In this document: positions 1 through 10,604 of the stretch, piece after piece
How positions within the stretch are numbered: the stretch's first letter is position 1
Layout of the letters: each line of letters begins with the position of its first letter
Assembly: GCA_026686845.1 (NCBI GenBank)
Contig: JAIVEN010000018.1
Coordinates: 11,193,001-11,257,000, forward strand
Length of the DNA stretch: 64,000 nucleotides
Source of the DNA: Adenanthera pavonina
Taxonomy: Eukaryota; Streptophyta; Magnoliopsida; Fabales; Fabaceae
Reading direction: 5' to 3'
The notes under the pieces: generated by a model
What the model was told of the DNA's origin: nothing
The model's database searches: none
The model's input: only the letters and a program-made list of their open reading frames with translations
Translations under genes and position numbers: made by a program

Positions 1-1497
1 TTCCTTCCCTCTATGCCGTCTCTTATTAGTACACAACTCTTTAAGAAACTTGGCATACTTAGGGAATTGTTTGACCAAGTCAATCAGGGGAATATTGATC
101 TCTACTTTTTTGAAGATGTCTAAGATTTCTTTCTCTACTTCTTGCTCCTTCAGCTTCTTACTCTGAGTCACCCTATTAGGGAATGATAGAATCTTCTCTT
201 TTCCTCCTCTTCATTCTCCTTGAACTCACTAGGTGCAACTTGTGTCATTTCTACAACTGTCTTACCCTTATCAAATGATGTAGAAGAATCTAGATCCTCA
301 ATAGGCACTTCCTCGGAAACTGTAGAAGATGTTAAAACTTCTAGAGTAGATTTATCCTCAAAATGAACTTGCTTCTCACTCCTCAATGATATAGCATTAA
401 TGTTACCACTATTAAGGTTTACTGTCGTTTGGGAAGGTAATTTTTCTGACTCTTGGCTTTTCACTTCATTAAGAGAAGAAGCAAGCTCACCCAACTGAGT
501 ATGAACATTTTGCATCTCTTGTGTATGTTGAGTCCACATGTTTTACATCTCTTGCTTAAATTGCTACATCATTTATTTATCATATTCTCAATGCCATCTT
601 CTTTCTTGGTTTCTTCTTGAATAAGGACTGATTGTCTCATAGGTTGAGGAGTTTGTTGAGTATTGGGCCCTACAGTATTAAACCCCTATTGGTTACCTCT
701 TCCATATCTCAAATTGTGGTGATCTCTCCACCCAGGATTGTATGTGTTGGAGTAAGAGTCATATTTCTGTCTTTATTGGATAGGCTTAGCTGGATAAATA
801 GCATTGCAAGACTCAGTTTTATCATCAAGAAGAGGACATTGTGTTGTGGCATGAGTTGGAAGATGGCAAATGTCATAAAGAGGTCCCACTAATGCAGTAG
901 AGGTGGGAGACTATTAAGGAAAGTGACTTGGTGTAGAAAATCCAGGAGGCTGAGAAGTGTAAGCTTGAGAAGGATGTGACTGAGAAGGACTAGACAATGA
1001 TTGTTTCTAAATCAAGGCAAGTTGCTTAATCATAGATGCTATCTCATCAAACCTTTGTTCAATTTTCTGGTCATAAGATGACACATGAACTTTATTGACA
1101 CCCTAAATCAGTTGAGATGCTCTAGTACCAAACTGTTGAGCGTTCTGTGCCATTTTAGCAATAAGATCCCATGCAACTGCTGGAGTAAGATCAACTATAG
1201 CACCACCTGACACAACATCCACCATGTATCTGTCCATGGGAAGTAATCCCTCATAGAAGTACTAGATCAACAACTGATTACTAATCTGGTGGGGGGGACA
1301 ACTTCCATGAAGTTTCTCATATCTCTCATAATATTCATGTAAAGTCTCACCAGTCATCTGCCTAATACCACATATGTCTTTCCTAATAGCTGCAGTTTTG
1401 GAAGCAGGAAAGAACTTCACTAAAATTTGGGTCTTATGGATATGAGATGGCAAGGTTGCAAGCTTATTTGGAATAACAGGAAAATTGCTGGGCATCG
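1..1497 (-). pseudogene. Ty3/gypsy gag remnant (minus strand, runs off left edge)
   Basis: Read on the minus strand, this is a decayed Gag of a plant Ty3/gypsy retrotransposon. The capsid-like part lies at 1262-1495 (FFPASKTAAIRKDICGIRQ, then EYYERYEKL and CPPHQISNQLL). It continues past a stop through a YEGLLPMDRYMVD stretch near 1200-1260 and a YNPGWRDH-type segment around 700-760. The 168-539 portion contains NAISLRSEKQVHFED, and 1-130 contains IPLIDLVKQFPKYAKFLKEL, which in such elements lies just before the protease. Several stops break the frame. The protease, RT and integrase would lie beyond the left edge. The N-terminus of Gag is missing because the reading ends abruptly where LINE sequence begins near 1497. 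Gag wording of this kind is known from Athila/Tat-like elements, but I cannot fix the lineage. Confidence 0.85.
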
Positions 1498-4309
1498 TAT
1501 TTACAGTAAACTAGATAGGGTGCTTATTAATGAAGCTTGGCTGAACTCATACCCCTATTACATTGCTAACTTCTAACCTGAAGGAATTTCTGATCATAGC
1601 CCTCTGGTTATTAAAAGTTTGCAGTAAAATAATAGGAGGAAAAATGCCTTCAAATATTTTAATATGTGGGCTCTACATCCCTCCTTCAAGAACATTTTTT
1701 CTGAAGCATGGAGTATGCAAGTGCATGGCTCCAAACTCTACCTAGTGACCACTAAATTGAAAAGAGTCAAAGGAGAATTGAAAAAGCTCAATAGGGAGCA
1801 ATTCTGTGACATTGTGAATAGTTTAAGAGAGGCTAAAGACAACTTAAAGAATGCTCAGGAAGCCTTACATATTGATCCTACAAATGCTTTACGACAAAAT
1901 GAAGAAAGGAAGGCATTTGAAGACTTCATTATCAAAGATAAAGCTATTAAAAGCTTTTTGGCTCAAAAAGCCAAAGCTAGCTGGATCCAACTTGGGGACC
2001 AAAACACTGCCTACTTTCACCAAATTTTGAAGATCCGTAACTATAAAATAGACCAACATTACCAAGGACTTAGGGGAAACTTTGACTTATTATAATAGTG
2101 TGATAAATCATTTGGTTAGCCATCATCACTCAATTTTGGGGGGTCAAATGCAAAACAGAAGGTCAACAAATATGGATATTATCAAGGGAGGAAATATGCT
2201 CAATGTTGACCAACAAATTTTACTCATAGATCCATTCACAGAGGAGGAAATAAAGGCTTCCTTATTTAGTATTCACTCTATGAAGAACCCAAGACCAAAT
2301 GGCTTTGGGAGTGGATTCTTTAAGGATGCGTGGGATATAGTGGGCAAAGACATCATTGAAGTAGTTCAGGAGTTCTTAAGATCAGGTAAAATGCTTACTC
2401 AAATTAATGCAACTACTCTTAGCTTGGTTCCAAAGGTTGAAAATCCTCGTTTGGCTAGTGAATTCAAACCTATAGCATGCTGTAACACTATATACAAGTG
2501 CATTTCCAAACTTTTGTGTTCAAGGTTGATGTAAGTCCTCCCTGATTTAGTTAGTGAGAATCAAGGTACTTTTATAAAAGGTAGATCTCTTATTCACAAC
2601 ATTATGATTAGCCAAGAACCCTTGAGAATGTATAAGAGGAAGAATGTGTCACCAAGATGTTTAATGAAGGTCGACTTGAGGAAAGCCTATGACATAGCAG
2701 AATGAGACTTTATCTAGGAAATGTTAAGTGGTCTATGTTTCCCTCCGAAATTCATTAATTGGATAGAAAGCTGTATTAAGACCACTAGCTTCTTAGTGAC
2801 CATTAATGGTGAAGTTCATGGTTATTTTACATGTCCAAAAGGACTCAGACAAGGTGATCCACTATCGCCGCTATTATTTGTACTTGTCATGGAGTACCTA
2901 ACTAGAATTCTTAAGATGAGTGCCAACCATCCTGATTATAAATACCATCCATTCTGTAATAAATTTGGCCTAGTCCACCTTTGCTTTGCCGATGATCTTA
3001 TGATGTTTTGTAAAGCAACACCCAAATTTGTTGACATCATCATGAAGGGTTTTAGAGAATTTTTTGCATCTACTAGCCTCTTTGCTAATCCTAGTAAATC
3101 TAGTATCTTCATTAATGGGGCCAAAGAAGAAGTTGAAGAACAGATTATGACTTTGATAGGGTTCACTTGTGGGAATTTTCCTATTGAGTACCTAGGTTCT
3201 TTCACCTACTAAATGGAATAGGGAAGATTGCCAATTTTTAATTGACAAGATAACAGCGAGAATCCATAGTTGGGTCACTAGACACCTCTCTTTTGCAGGT
3301 AGATGTCAACTAATAAATTCTGTCATATTCTTTTTACAAATCGACTAGGCTAACATTTTTATCTTCTCGAAAAGTATCTCCAAAGGTGTTGAAGCCATTT
3401 GCAGTGCTGTTCTTTGGGGTTAGAAGACAAATGGGAAAATTATGGCTCATGTTAATTGGGATAAAATATGCCTTCCTAAAAAATATGGAGCCATAGGTAT
3501 AAAGAAATGTAATGTTTGGAATGAGGCAGCTATTGCTAAACAGATTTAGGACATTGCTTCTAAGGCTGATAACCTATGGGTGAAATGGATTGATGGGGTA
3601 TACTTTAAAGGTGAGGATATTTGGAGTTATAGTTGCCCTTTAGATGCTAGATGGTATTGGAAAAAACTCAACAAGGTTAAGGCTAAATTTGCTAATGATT
3701 ATGAAAATGGGATACGAATTGGTTCTCATTTAGGGACATACAATATTCGCAGTGGTTATCTATGGCTTCAAGGGGAGCACAGAAGATTCAGGTTTGACAA
3801 AATTGTTTGGTCTAGATACAACATCCCCAAACACGCTTTCATTATATGGCTGACCTTATAAAAAAAAGACTCATTACTAAGTTTAGATTAAATGACTTCC
3901 GCTTTCCTGTAGTGGACTTGAATTGTATTCTATGTGACAATGATACTTAATCCGTTGAACACCTATTCTTTCAATGTCCTTGGGCCTGCACCTTGCTATG
4001 AGAGGTATGTGAATGGCTAGGAATTACTAGGGTACCCATGCAATTCAGTAGGTGGAAAGGTTGGCTTACAATGTGATTTAAGAGATAGTCATGCTTCAGG
4101 AACATGTTGAATGCAGGATTTGCAGCTGTTGTGTACCATGTATGGAGGGAAACAAAAGCACGCATGCACAGAAATGAATGCTCCTCTATCCATTCTATCT
4201 TGAGGACTATCAAATTGGAATTAAGAGTTAAATGTAGTAGCTATGTAGGACATAAACAAAGAAGGGAAGAAAAGAATTTTTTGATTAAAATTGGTGTTGT
4301 CGATGAATA
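1498..4309 (+). pseudogene. LINE ORF2 (endonuclease end, reverse transcriptase, zf-RVT), broken
   Basis: This is the ORF2 protein of an L1-type element, which would nick target DNA and reverse-transcribe its own RNA. Domains in order: endonuclease tail to about 1620; RT from about 2080, with the first catalytic Asp in KVDLRKAYD (2668-2694); a GLRQGDPLSPLLF segment near 2840-2880; the FADD catalytic motif at about 2985-2997; and a Cys/His zinc-binding stretch near 3930-3985 (LCDNDT then HLFFQCPW). The first stop is at 1574-1576. More stops and at least one frameshift (after 3200) follow. The piece 4104-4310 is the C-terminal tail. It cannot make a functional protein. Confidence 0.9.
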
Positions 4310-4467
4310 GAATCTTTATAGGCTTTGTCTTTTGTTCACCGAAGTCTAATTAAGGGAACCCTTCCTAGAAGGTGACTCTTGATTATACTTCTTGGTTGTA
4401 AATATTTACTTTGTAAAGCCTTCTTTTGGGAGTAATGAAATTTATTGCATTATTACCAAAAAAAGAA
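1498..4467 (+). mobile_element. 5'-truncated L1-type LINE
   Basis: A plus-strand non-LTR retrotransposon truncated at the 5' end. It begins in the last part of the endonuclease domain (RIYSKLDRVLIN, then PEGISDHSPLV) and continues through reverse transcriptase to a zinc-binding C-terminal region. It ends with a short untranslated tail and an A-rich 3' terminus (about 4456-4467). The start coincides with the end of the minus-strand gag remnant. I found no target-site duplication, so either the junction was formed by rearrangement or the duplication has decayed. Confidence 0.9.
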
Positions 4468-7070
4468 ATACACTTTCAAACGTGAAGTTTATGAGCCTGC
4501 AGTCTGAAACTTAAAGTTATTACTTGATGCATTGGTATTTATGCGTAAACAAAATAAGAAAAGTTGCATGCAAAGTTTCACTTATAGTTTTTTCAAATGT
4601 CAACCCTTGATTATGTATAGGCATCTTATCTTGTGGTGGATAAAATTACTTTTTGATAATTGACAATATATGAAATTTGATATGTGTCAAATGGATATAT
4701 TATTATAGCCTATTTATAAGACTCACTTTGTAGTGATATATTATATATATATATGAGGATCCCATAAGGATTTCATACTAGATGTAACACCATACTTTCA
4801 TATATTATTTTCCATGTATTATAACATATCTAGTGTCCAAATAAGTCATTTTAGAAGTTTAAATTATTAAAGGGCCAAACAAAAATAAAAATTTGGAATT
4901 ATTGTTTATTTGGTATTCTATTTTTCTAGCTGAATTTTGAAAAATCATAACTAATTCTAAAAAAATTATATGAGTATGATTTAGTTTCTAAAAATAGCTA
5001 AAAATATTCTGTACATGATAAAAATATACAACTTGAATTTTAATGCATCAATTGATACAATATTTGACCAAATTTTATTGTTCAAATTGTCAAAATAGAA
5101 TTTCCAAGTTTTCTAGCCCATTTTCAAAAATTCATATCTCTTGGCATAACTAACCCAAATTAAGTGATCTATGGCTTTCTAGAAAGATCTACTTGTCTAA
5201 TTTCTAAGCATATATAACACTCATACATATTGCTCTGTTTCAAATAGTGTATCTCTGTTTCAATCAATATTGCTCATTTTGGTTAGGTTATGGTATAACT
5301 TTGCAAAATTATTTTTATACAATATCTACATGCCATAAACTTGTCCAAAATATGTGCATAACATTACAAGAGACCTAGAGCTACATAATGGCAACAAAAC
5401 AAGTAGTAATAGCAATTAATAATATAATCATCCATAATCTTCTCCTTGGCTCTTATCTTCTTGGTGGTCTTGCCACCACTTGGACCTAGCATTTAGATAC
5501 TTGGGGTGAGAAGATTATGAAAAATCCCATTAGCTACCTTATTTCATGCAATATGCCATATGTATATATATATATATATATCATAAAATCTCATATAATT
5601 CACATAAAAACACAAAATACCACATTGTCACATAGAAATTGCAGCAGAGTTTTTCCTTAAAAAATGGACATGTCAAGGAAAAATCCCCTCATAAAATAGC
5701 CCATATCCAATCACAAATTCATCATAGAAACATAGAACAATAATATAAAACAATAAATGAACTTTGCTACCTTTGTGTTGACTTGTGACTATATCCCTTG
5801 CTTTCAATGCTTCCACTCATTCCTTAGACTTTCTCAAGTCCTAAAACAATATCAAATACTATCTAAATCAACAAAAACAAATGGTTTCCTCATAAAGTCT
5901 CATTTGGACTCTAAAAACTCATATAATTTATCTTTACCTTTTTCAAGATTCCAATACTTGTTCTTAAGGTTTTCCATAATGAGAAATCTATTTTTAACAT
6001 CAAATCCATTAAAATCTCACTCATTCCTACACTTGTAGTCTGACCAAAATCAGGGCAAGAAGCAAAGGAAATGGTTTTTCACAAACTTGCTATAAACATG
6101 ATTAAACCGACTTTTCTTACAATTTCTCACACTTTCTCTTCATTTTCAAGCAGGAAAAATAGTTTCCCTCTATTCCTATACCTCGGATGAAATTTGGATT
6201 TAGGGAAGAGGAGAAGAAAAATTACTTAAACTCGCTTAAACCACCCAAACCTTATGCTTGAAGCCTTAAAGAATCGAAGGAGAATAACTTACATTTTTCT
6301 TGAATTTTTTCTTCTCTCTTTTCTTCCCCTTCTCCTACACCTCCTTCTCTTTTCCCTTGAGTGTTTGCAGCTGCTTCCCCTTTCTTTCTTTATGCATTAA
6401 GTCAACTAAGGAAGGAGTATTATGTAGAGAAACTAAACCAATTGAATTTTGACATATATGCCTTCTTGAAACTTCATGAAAAATTGAGAAATAATAAAAT
6501 AATCCACCACCATCACATGCTGAACTTTGGACGCCACATATTGGTAGAGAGAGAGAGAGAGCAAAATACTGCATATTTTTTTTCATCCAAATATGTTTTA
6601 TATTGATTTACCTTATATCTGGACAGGTAAAGTTACTTTTGCAATATTTTGTTACTTTATAGATACCAAATATAACTCTATGTGGACATGCTTTTGATTT
6701 AATATCTTATCCCAAACAATATAAATGTGGGGCCTACATACTTTTCTTTTTTACTTTTTTTGGTGGGCCCATAGTGCTTTTTTTATCTTTTATGCAAAAT
6801 TGTAATGTTATGTCAGTAATTTCTCAATACATTATTTCATTGGGTTTAACATGTCAAAAGGTCTATTATGACATAAATTTTTAAAAATTATAAAATTTCC
6901 TTTGGAAGGGTTCAAAATGCAAATATTTTCTTTTAGGTCCTTTTTGGTAATTTTTCCTTGGGACCAAACAGGGGCTATTTTGTAAATTCATTTTTCTTTT
7001 TGCCCCCACATAAAAATTTGCTATTTTTCTTCTTTTATTTCATATCCTATATCTTGGATTTTACTACTTC
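4468..7070. other. Non-coding AT-rich stretch, probably old LTR-type DNA
   Basis: No coding region is supported. A TGTAACACC start at about 4783 resembles plant LTR starts. Purine/pyrimidine-rich tracts at 6290-6360 (minus-strand sense gaagaaaagagagaag) resemble LTR leader DNA. There are (TA)n runs at 4739-4754 and about 5565-5582, and a GA run at 6547-6562. I could not pair LTR ends, so the assignment is a suspicion only. Confidence 0.35.
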
Positions 7071-7084
7071 TTTATACATCTTAT
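7071..7084. repeat. Target-site duplication of RTE insertion (left copy)
   Basis: tttatacatcttat occurs here and again at 7701-7714, directly flanking the RTE-like LINE segment. This 14-bp direct repeat marks the insertion. Confidence 0.85.
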
Positions 7085-7700
7085 CTCCAGAAGTTTCAAA
7101 ATTCAAGTATTTTGAGTTAATTTTACAGAATAATGGTGAAATTGATGGGGATATTATACATAGGATACAAGTTAAGTTGTTAAAGTGGAGAAAAATTTCA
7201 GGAGTTATTTTGTGATTGTAAGATGCCTACTAAGGTTAAAGAAAAATTTTATTGGACTGTTATAAGACTAGCAATGCTATATGGTAGTTAATATTGGGCT
7301 TTGAAAGGGCAATAAAAGTATAAAATAAGAGTAGTAGAGATGAGAATGTTGAAATGAAAATATGGTCATACAAGAATGGATAAGATACGAAATGATTATA
7401 TACAAGGAAAAATTAGAGAAGCACCTATTGAAGAGAAAATTGTAGAAAATCATTTAAGGTGGTTTGGGCATGTACAAAGAAGAAGACAAGAGGAGCCAGT
7501 AAGGAGAATTGATCAAATGGCTTGAAACCCTATTAAAAGGCGTAGAAGAAGGCTAAGAAGGATACTAAGAAAAGTTATAAGGCGTGACTTCTTGATAAAT
7601 AATTTATCTGAAGAGATAGTATTTGATAGAGTACGTTGGTGTCGTATGATTCATGTAGCCGACCTTATTTAGTGGGATAAGACTATTGTTGTTGTTGTTA
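7085..7700 (+). mobile_element. RTE-type LINE, 3' terminal copy
   Basis: A short insertion whose plus-strand translation matches the C-terminal end of plant RTE-clade LINE proteins. It carries NNGEIDGDIIHRIQ with LKWRKISGV, then KEKFYWTVIRLAMLYG, VVEMRML, HTRMDKIRND, HLRWFGHVQRR, and finally a WCRMIHVADL end. It finishes in a (gtt)n run instead of poly(A), a known RTE trait. A 14-bp target duplication flanks it, so this is a complete but heavily 5'-truncated insertion event. Stops in the frame show that it is old. A related copy lies on the minus strand at 43281-43809. Confidence 0.9.
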
Positions 7701-7714
7701 TTTATACATCTTAT

Positions 7715-8194
7715 ATTATTCATAAAATTAGGGATATTACACTAGAAGCATCTAAAATTTTCTAAAAAAAATCATATATTTACAAAAATCCTTTTGTGAA
7801 TTAAAAGTTGTCCAATATATTCATGTATTTGGATCAAAACTTGTTATATGTGTTTATGTATATTGAAACTCTTGAAGAGTTTATAAAACAATCAATTATT
7901 TGATTGAAAAATTTGAGAATAAAGATCATGAAAAATTGAAGTTTTGACTCGGCTTATAAATTAAGGAATTCAATAAGATCTTAAATAAATTTTCTTTGCA
8001 TGAAACACATCTAGTTAATACCCTAATAATTTTATCCTCAAGAGAATAATGAGGCCATTGGTCCAAAAGTACCATATATTTATGCTTTGAAAGTACTCAG
8101 ATATTTTGCTTATATCGCATTTGTTATATATTTTTGCTATCAAGATTGAATTCTTATTGAACAAATAAATATTACAATAAAGTTATACATGTGT
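7715..8194. other. Non-coding spacer
   Basis: AT-rich DNA between the RTE copy and a copia remnant. I see no gene or recognisable element. Confidence 0.5.
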
Positions 8195-8530
8195 TATAAT
8201 GGCTCCGAGGTACAAATGTAAGGAGACATTATACTTACTTAAACCTAGATCATAATTGATTGAATATGCAGATGACACTTGCCTAATTTCAAAGAGGTTA
8301 TTTATATGTGAAAATATATATATAGCTATATTGTGGTCATCTATGACTATTTGCTATTTTTAGAATATACGAAACAAATAGAAAATATATTAATGGCTTA
8401 ATATATCCTGAAGATATGTATAGAGAAAAAGATTTCAAAGCATTATATAAAGATAGTGCATTATGCATAACTCAACTAAAAGGAAGATTCATTCACAAAA
8501 GTATCAACAATTGTGACCATATTAGAGAAG
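8195..8530 (+). pseudogene. Ty1/copia RNase H remnant
   Basis: Short plus-strand pieces match the C-terminal RNase H region of Ty1/copia Pol. They are LIEYADDTCLISKR near 8250-8300 and ALYKDSALCITQLKGRFIH near 8438-8495. In intact elements these surround the first catalytic Asp and the YEDN motif. The frame is broken by many stops, and the rest of gag-pol upstream is absent. The position just before a copia-type 3' untranslated region and LTR supports the call. Confidence 0.7.
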
Positions 8531-8597
8531 ATGATGTATAGTCTTAGGATTCAACTACTAAATAACAAGAAGGGACATTGTCATCAAGGGAAGTAAA

Positions 8598-8775
8598 AGG
8601 CATACTTTACTCTTTTTCCCTTAACCAAGGTATTATCTCATTGGGTTTTTCTGGTAAGGTTTTTAAAGAGATAACTTCCGATAATTTTGTAAATATTGTG
8701 TACTCTTTTTCCTATAATAGATTTTTGTCCCATTAGATTTTTTCTAGTAATGTTTTAATGAGGCACAATATTTGT
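8598..8775 (+). repeat. Duplicated copia 3' untranslated segment
   Basis: Two tandem degenerate copies of about 95 bp. Each has the order actctttttccc, ccattgg or ctcattgg, gtttttctggtaa, and tttttaa plus gag. This is a known plant copia pre-LTR segment, present here twice (about 8605-8675 and 8699-8766). Confidence 0.65.
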
Positions 8776-9165
8776 TATGAACATCCAAGGGAATGTATTT
8801 TGAAATATTATAATTTTATATGTGGATGTCCACAACTCTCAAGAATTGTCCTTTGGAATTGCACGCTTAAAGCTCCATAACCTTCATGATCAAAGAATAA
8901 TTTCTTAGGAGTTTTTCCATGATTAATATGTATAACCTCCAAAGGTTATGAATTGTACCATTATGTATAATTATTCCAACGTAATTCTTGGGTTAGAATT
9001 TAAGGTTTTGAGGGCTATAAATAGAGGTGATGTATAACACATTTGATACCCTTGAAAATGAATAAGAAATACTCTCCACATTGTTCTTTCTACAATTCTC
9101 TCTTACTTTTATGATGTTGTTGTTTATCTTTCACTTAGTTCCATAATACTTTCTATTAAATAGGA
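8773..9165 (+). mobile_element. Ty1/copia 3' LTR (probable)
   Basis: It begins TGTTATGAACATCC directly after the copia 3' segment. It holds a TATA box (ggctataaataga, about 9014-9026) followed by the pyrimidine-rich leader typical of copia LTRs (ttctctcttac near 9100). The end is not sharply visible; about 9150-9165 is a guess. No matching 5' LTR lies in the window. Confidence 0.6.
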
Positions 9166-9650
9166 TATCTTATCAATTTATATTTTACTAATTAATACTG
9201 GATAAATACTAATACGATAATGATAAGACATATATTCACATTTTAAAAAATACATACATATATACATATATATTCACAAAGATATATACAATATATAGAC
9301 ATTAATCATTTCACGTTAAAAAAATACATATATATACACAAAGATATATATAAACATATATATACAAGAAAAATAGAACATATAGAAACATATATATAGA
9401 TTATCTTACTAATTGAAACTTTTGGAAGAAAGAAGATAAAATTGACTAGTGTCGTCACATGCTATATTTGGAATCATGAAAGAGTGTGATATTCCATAAG
9501 TGGAGAGACAGGAAGGGTAAGTAGATAATAGCTAAGTTTTGTCTTGGTAGCATTATCATTAAGAAATTACACATCGAAGGACAATACGATCATGCACAAA
9601 CGTAGTAGGGCAACAAAGTACAGTCCATGTAGAGATGTTAAAGTAGTAAA
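9166..9650. other. AT-rich low-complexity spacer
   Basis: Repeated tacatatata and cacaaagatatata units lie at 9245-9400 and the rest is unique. I see no gene. Confidence 0.5.
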
Positions 9651-10240
9651 CTAAGTACTAAAGATGGGTAATAGACTACGGATTACAAACAAAAGGAGAA
9701 GAAAGTCATCCATAAACTTGTAGCTCCTTAAGGACGGCCTAGGCATAGTTCTAGATCTATGTCCTCCGGTGGAGTCGATTCTTGCTTGAGGTGTATGACC
9801 TTGCTGGTATTTTCTATTATTTCTTTGTTCTCGCAAGGAAATAGTGGCAGTTCCAAAGGTGTCACGTTGTTTTGACTTACAGAAGCTGTGTCGGATGGAA
9901 AAGAATGATGTGAAGAGGGATGATGGAGGAAAAAGACATAAGCGTTCGGTGAAGAAGAAAAAATAGGAAGGAGCCTTACCAAGTAACATAGAGCTTAACG
10001 TGGGTTTTGCTCCAGATGAAGGATTTTGCTGGGATTTTGTGTCATCTCTTTGTTCTGGCAAGGAAACAGTGGCAGTTTCTAATGTGTCTCCTTGTTTTGA
10101 TTTGTAGAAACTCTATAGGTTAGGAAAGAATGCTGTGAGGAGGGATGATGGTGGAAAAAGACATAAGTGAAAGAAGACACTAGTGATTGTTGGAGAAGAA
10201 AAAATAGTAAGGAGCTTTAGCAGGTAACAGAGTGCTTAAC
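9651..10240 (-). pseudogene. Gene fragment with C-terminal EAR-like motif (possible zinc-finger repressor tail), internally duplicated
   Basis: On the minus strand, 9728-9982 encodes a short serine- and proline-rich peptide ending PPEDIDLELCLGRP and a stop. A DLELxL ending is an EAR-type repression motif, found at the C-terminus of plant single C2H2 zinc-finger repressors. No zinc finger is visible nearby, so at most this is the 3' end of such a gene. The same peptide core (YVFFHHHPSSQHSF, then PLFPCQNKE) occurs a second time 225 bp away at 10030-10240. That unit is degenerate and lacks the EAR ending. It may be a fragment carried by a mobile element; the Helitron remnant starts about 370 bp away on the same strand. 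The identification is tentative. Confidence 0.4.
9785..10240. repeat. Diverged tandem duplication, 225-bp period
   Basis: Unit A (about 9785-10000) and unit B (about 10010-10240) share segments such as tctttgttct, gcaaggaaa, agtggcagtt, gggatgatgg and ggaaaaagacataag at a constant offset of about 225 bp. Confidence 0.8.
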
Positions 10241-10604
10241 TTGGACTTCAACTACTCAAAATTGGCTATTTCAAGATCTTAAGAGATCTCTGGTGAAGGG
10301 AGTGGGATAAATTATCGACGCACGTGACTATTCATAGGGCCAGAGCTTGTAATGATACGACACACGTGCCGCAGAAATAGCAGATGTAGCTCTTTGTAAG
10401 CCATGGGTCATGCACCTGATTGCTGTTGACAACTAATTGGTAGGATGCATGCAAGTCATTGTTCTTTGTAATTTTTTTTCATCCTTTCATTGCCACTGCA
10501 ACAGTATAAATGACGTGAATATACATGTTGTGTGTCCCAACAACATCCGTTTCTTCCCTCAAAATGGCATGGGATAAACCTTTATACATGACGGCTCTTA
10601 ATTA
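10241..10604. other. Non-coding spacer
   Basis: No gene or element end is recognised. It may contain further decayed Helitron sequence, since the minus-strand Helitron reading fades out near 10605. Confidence 0.4.

Noticed and set aside
6335..6606. Overlapping frames on both strands around 6335-6606
   Set aside because: Low complexity (GA run), no homology, and equally long on both strands.
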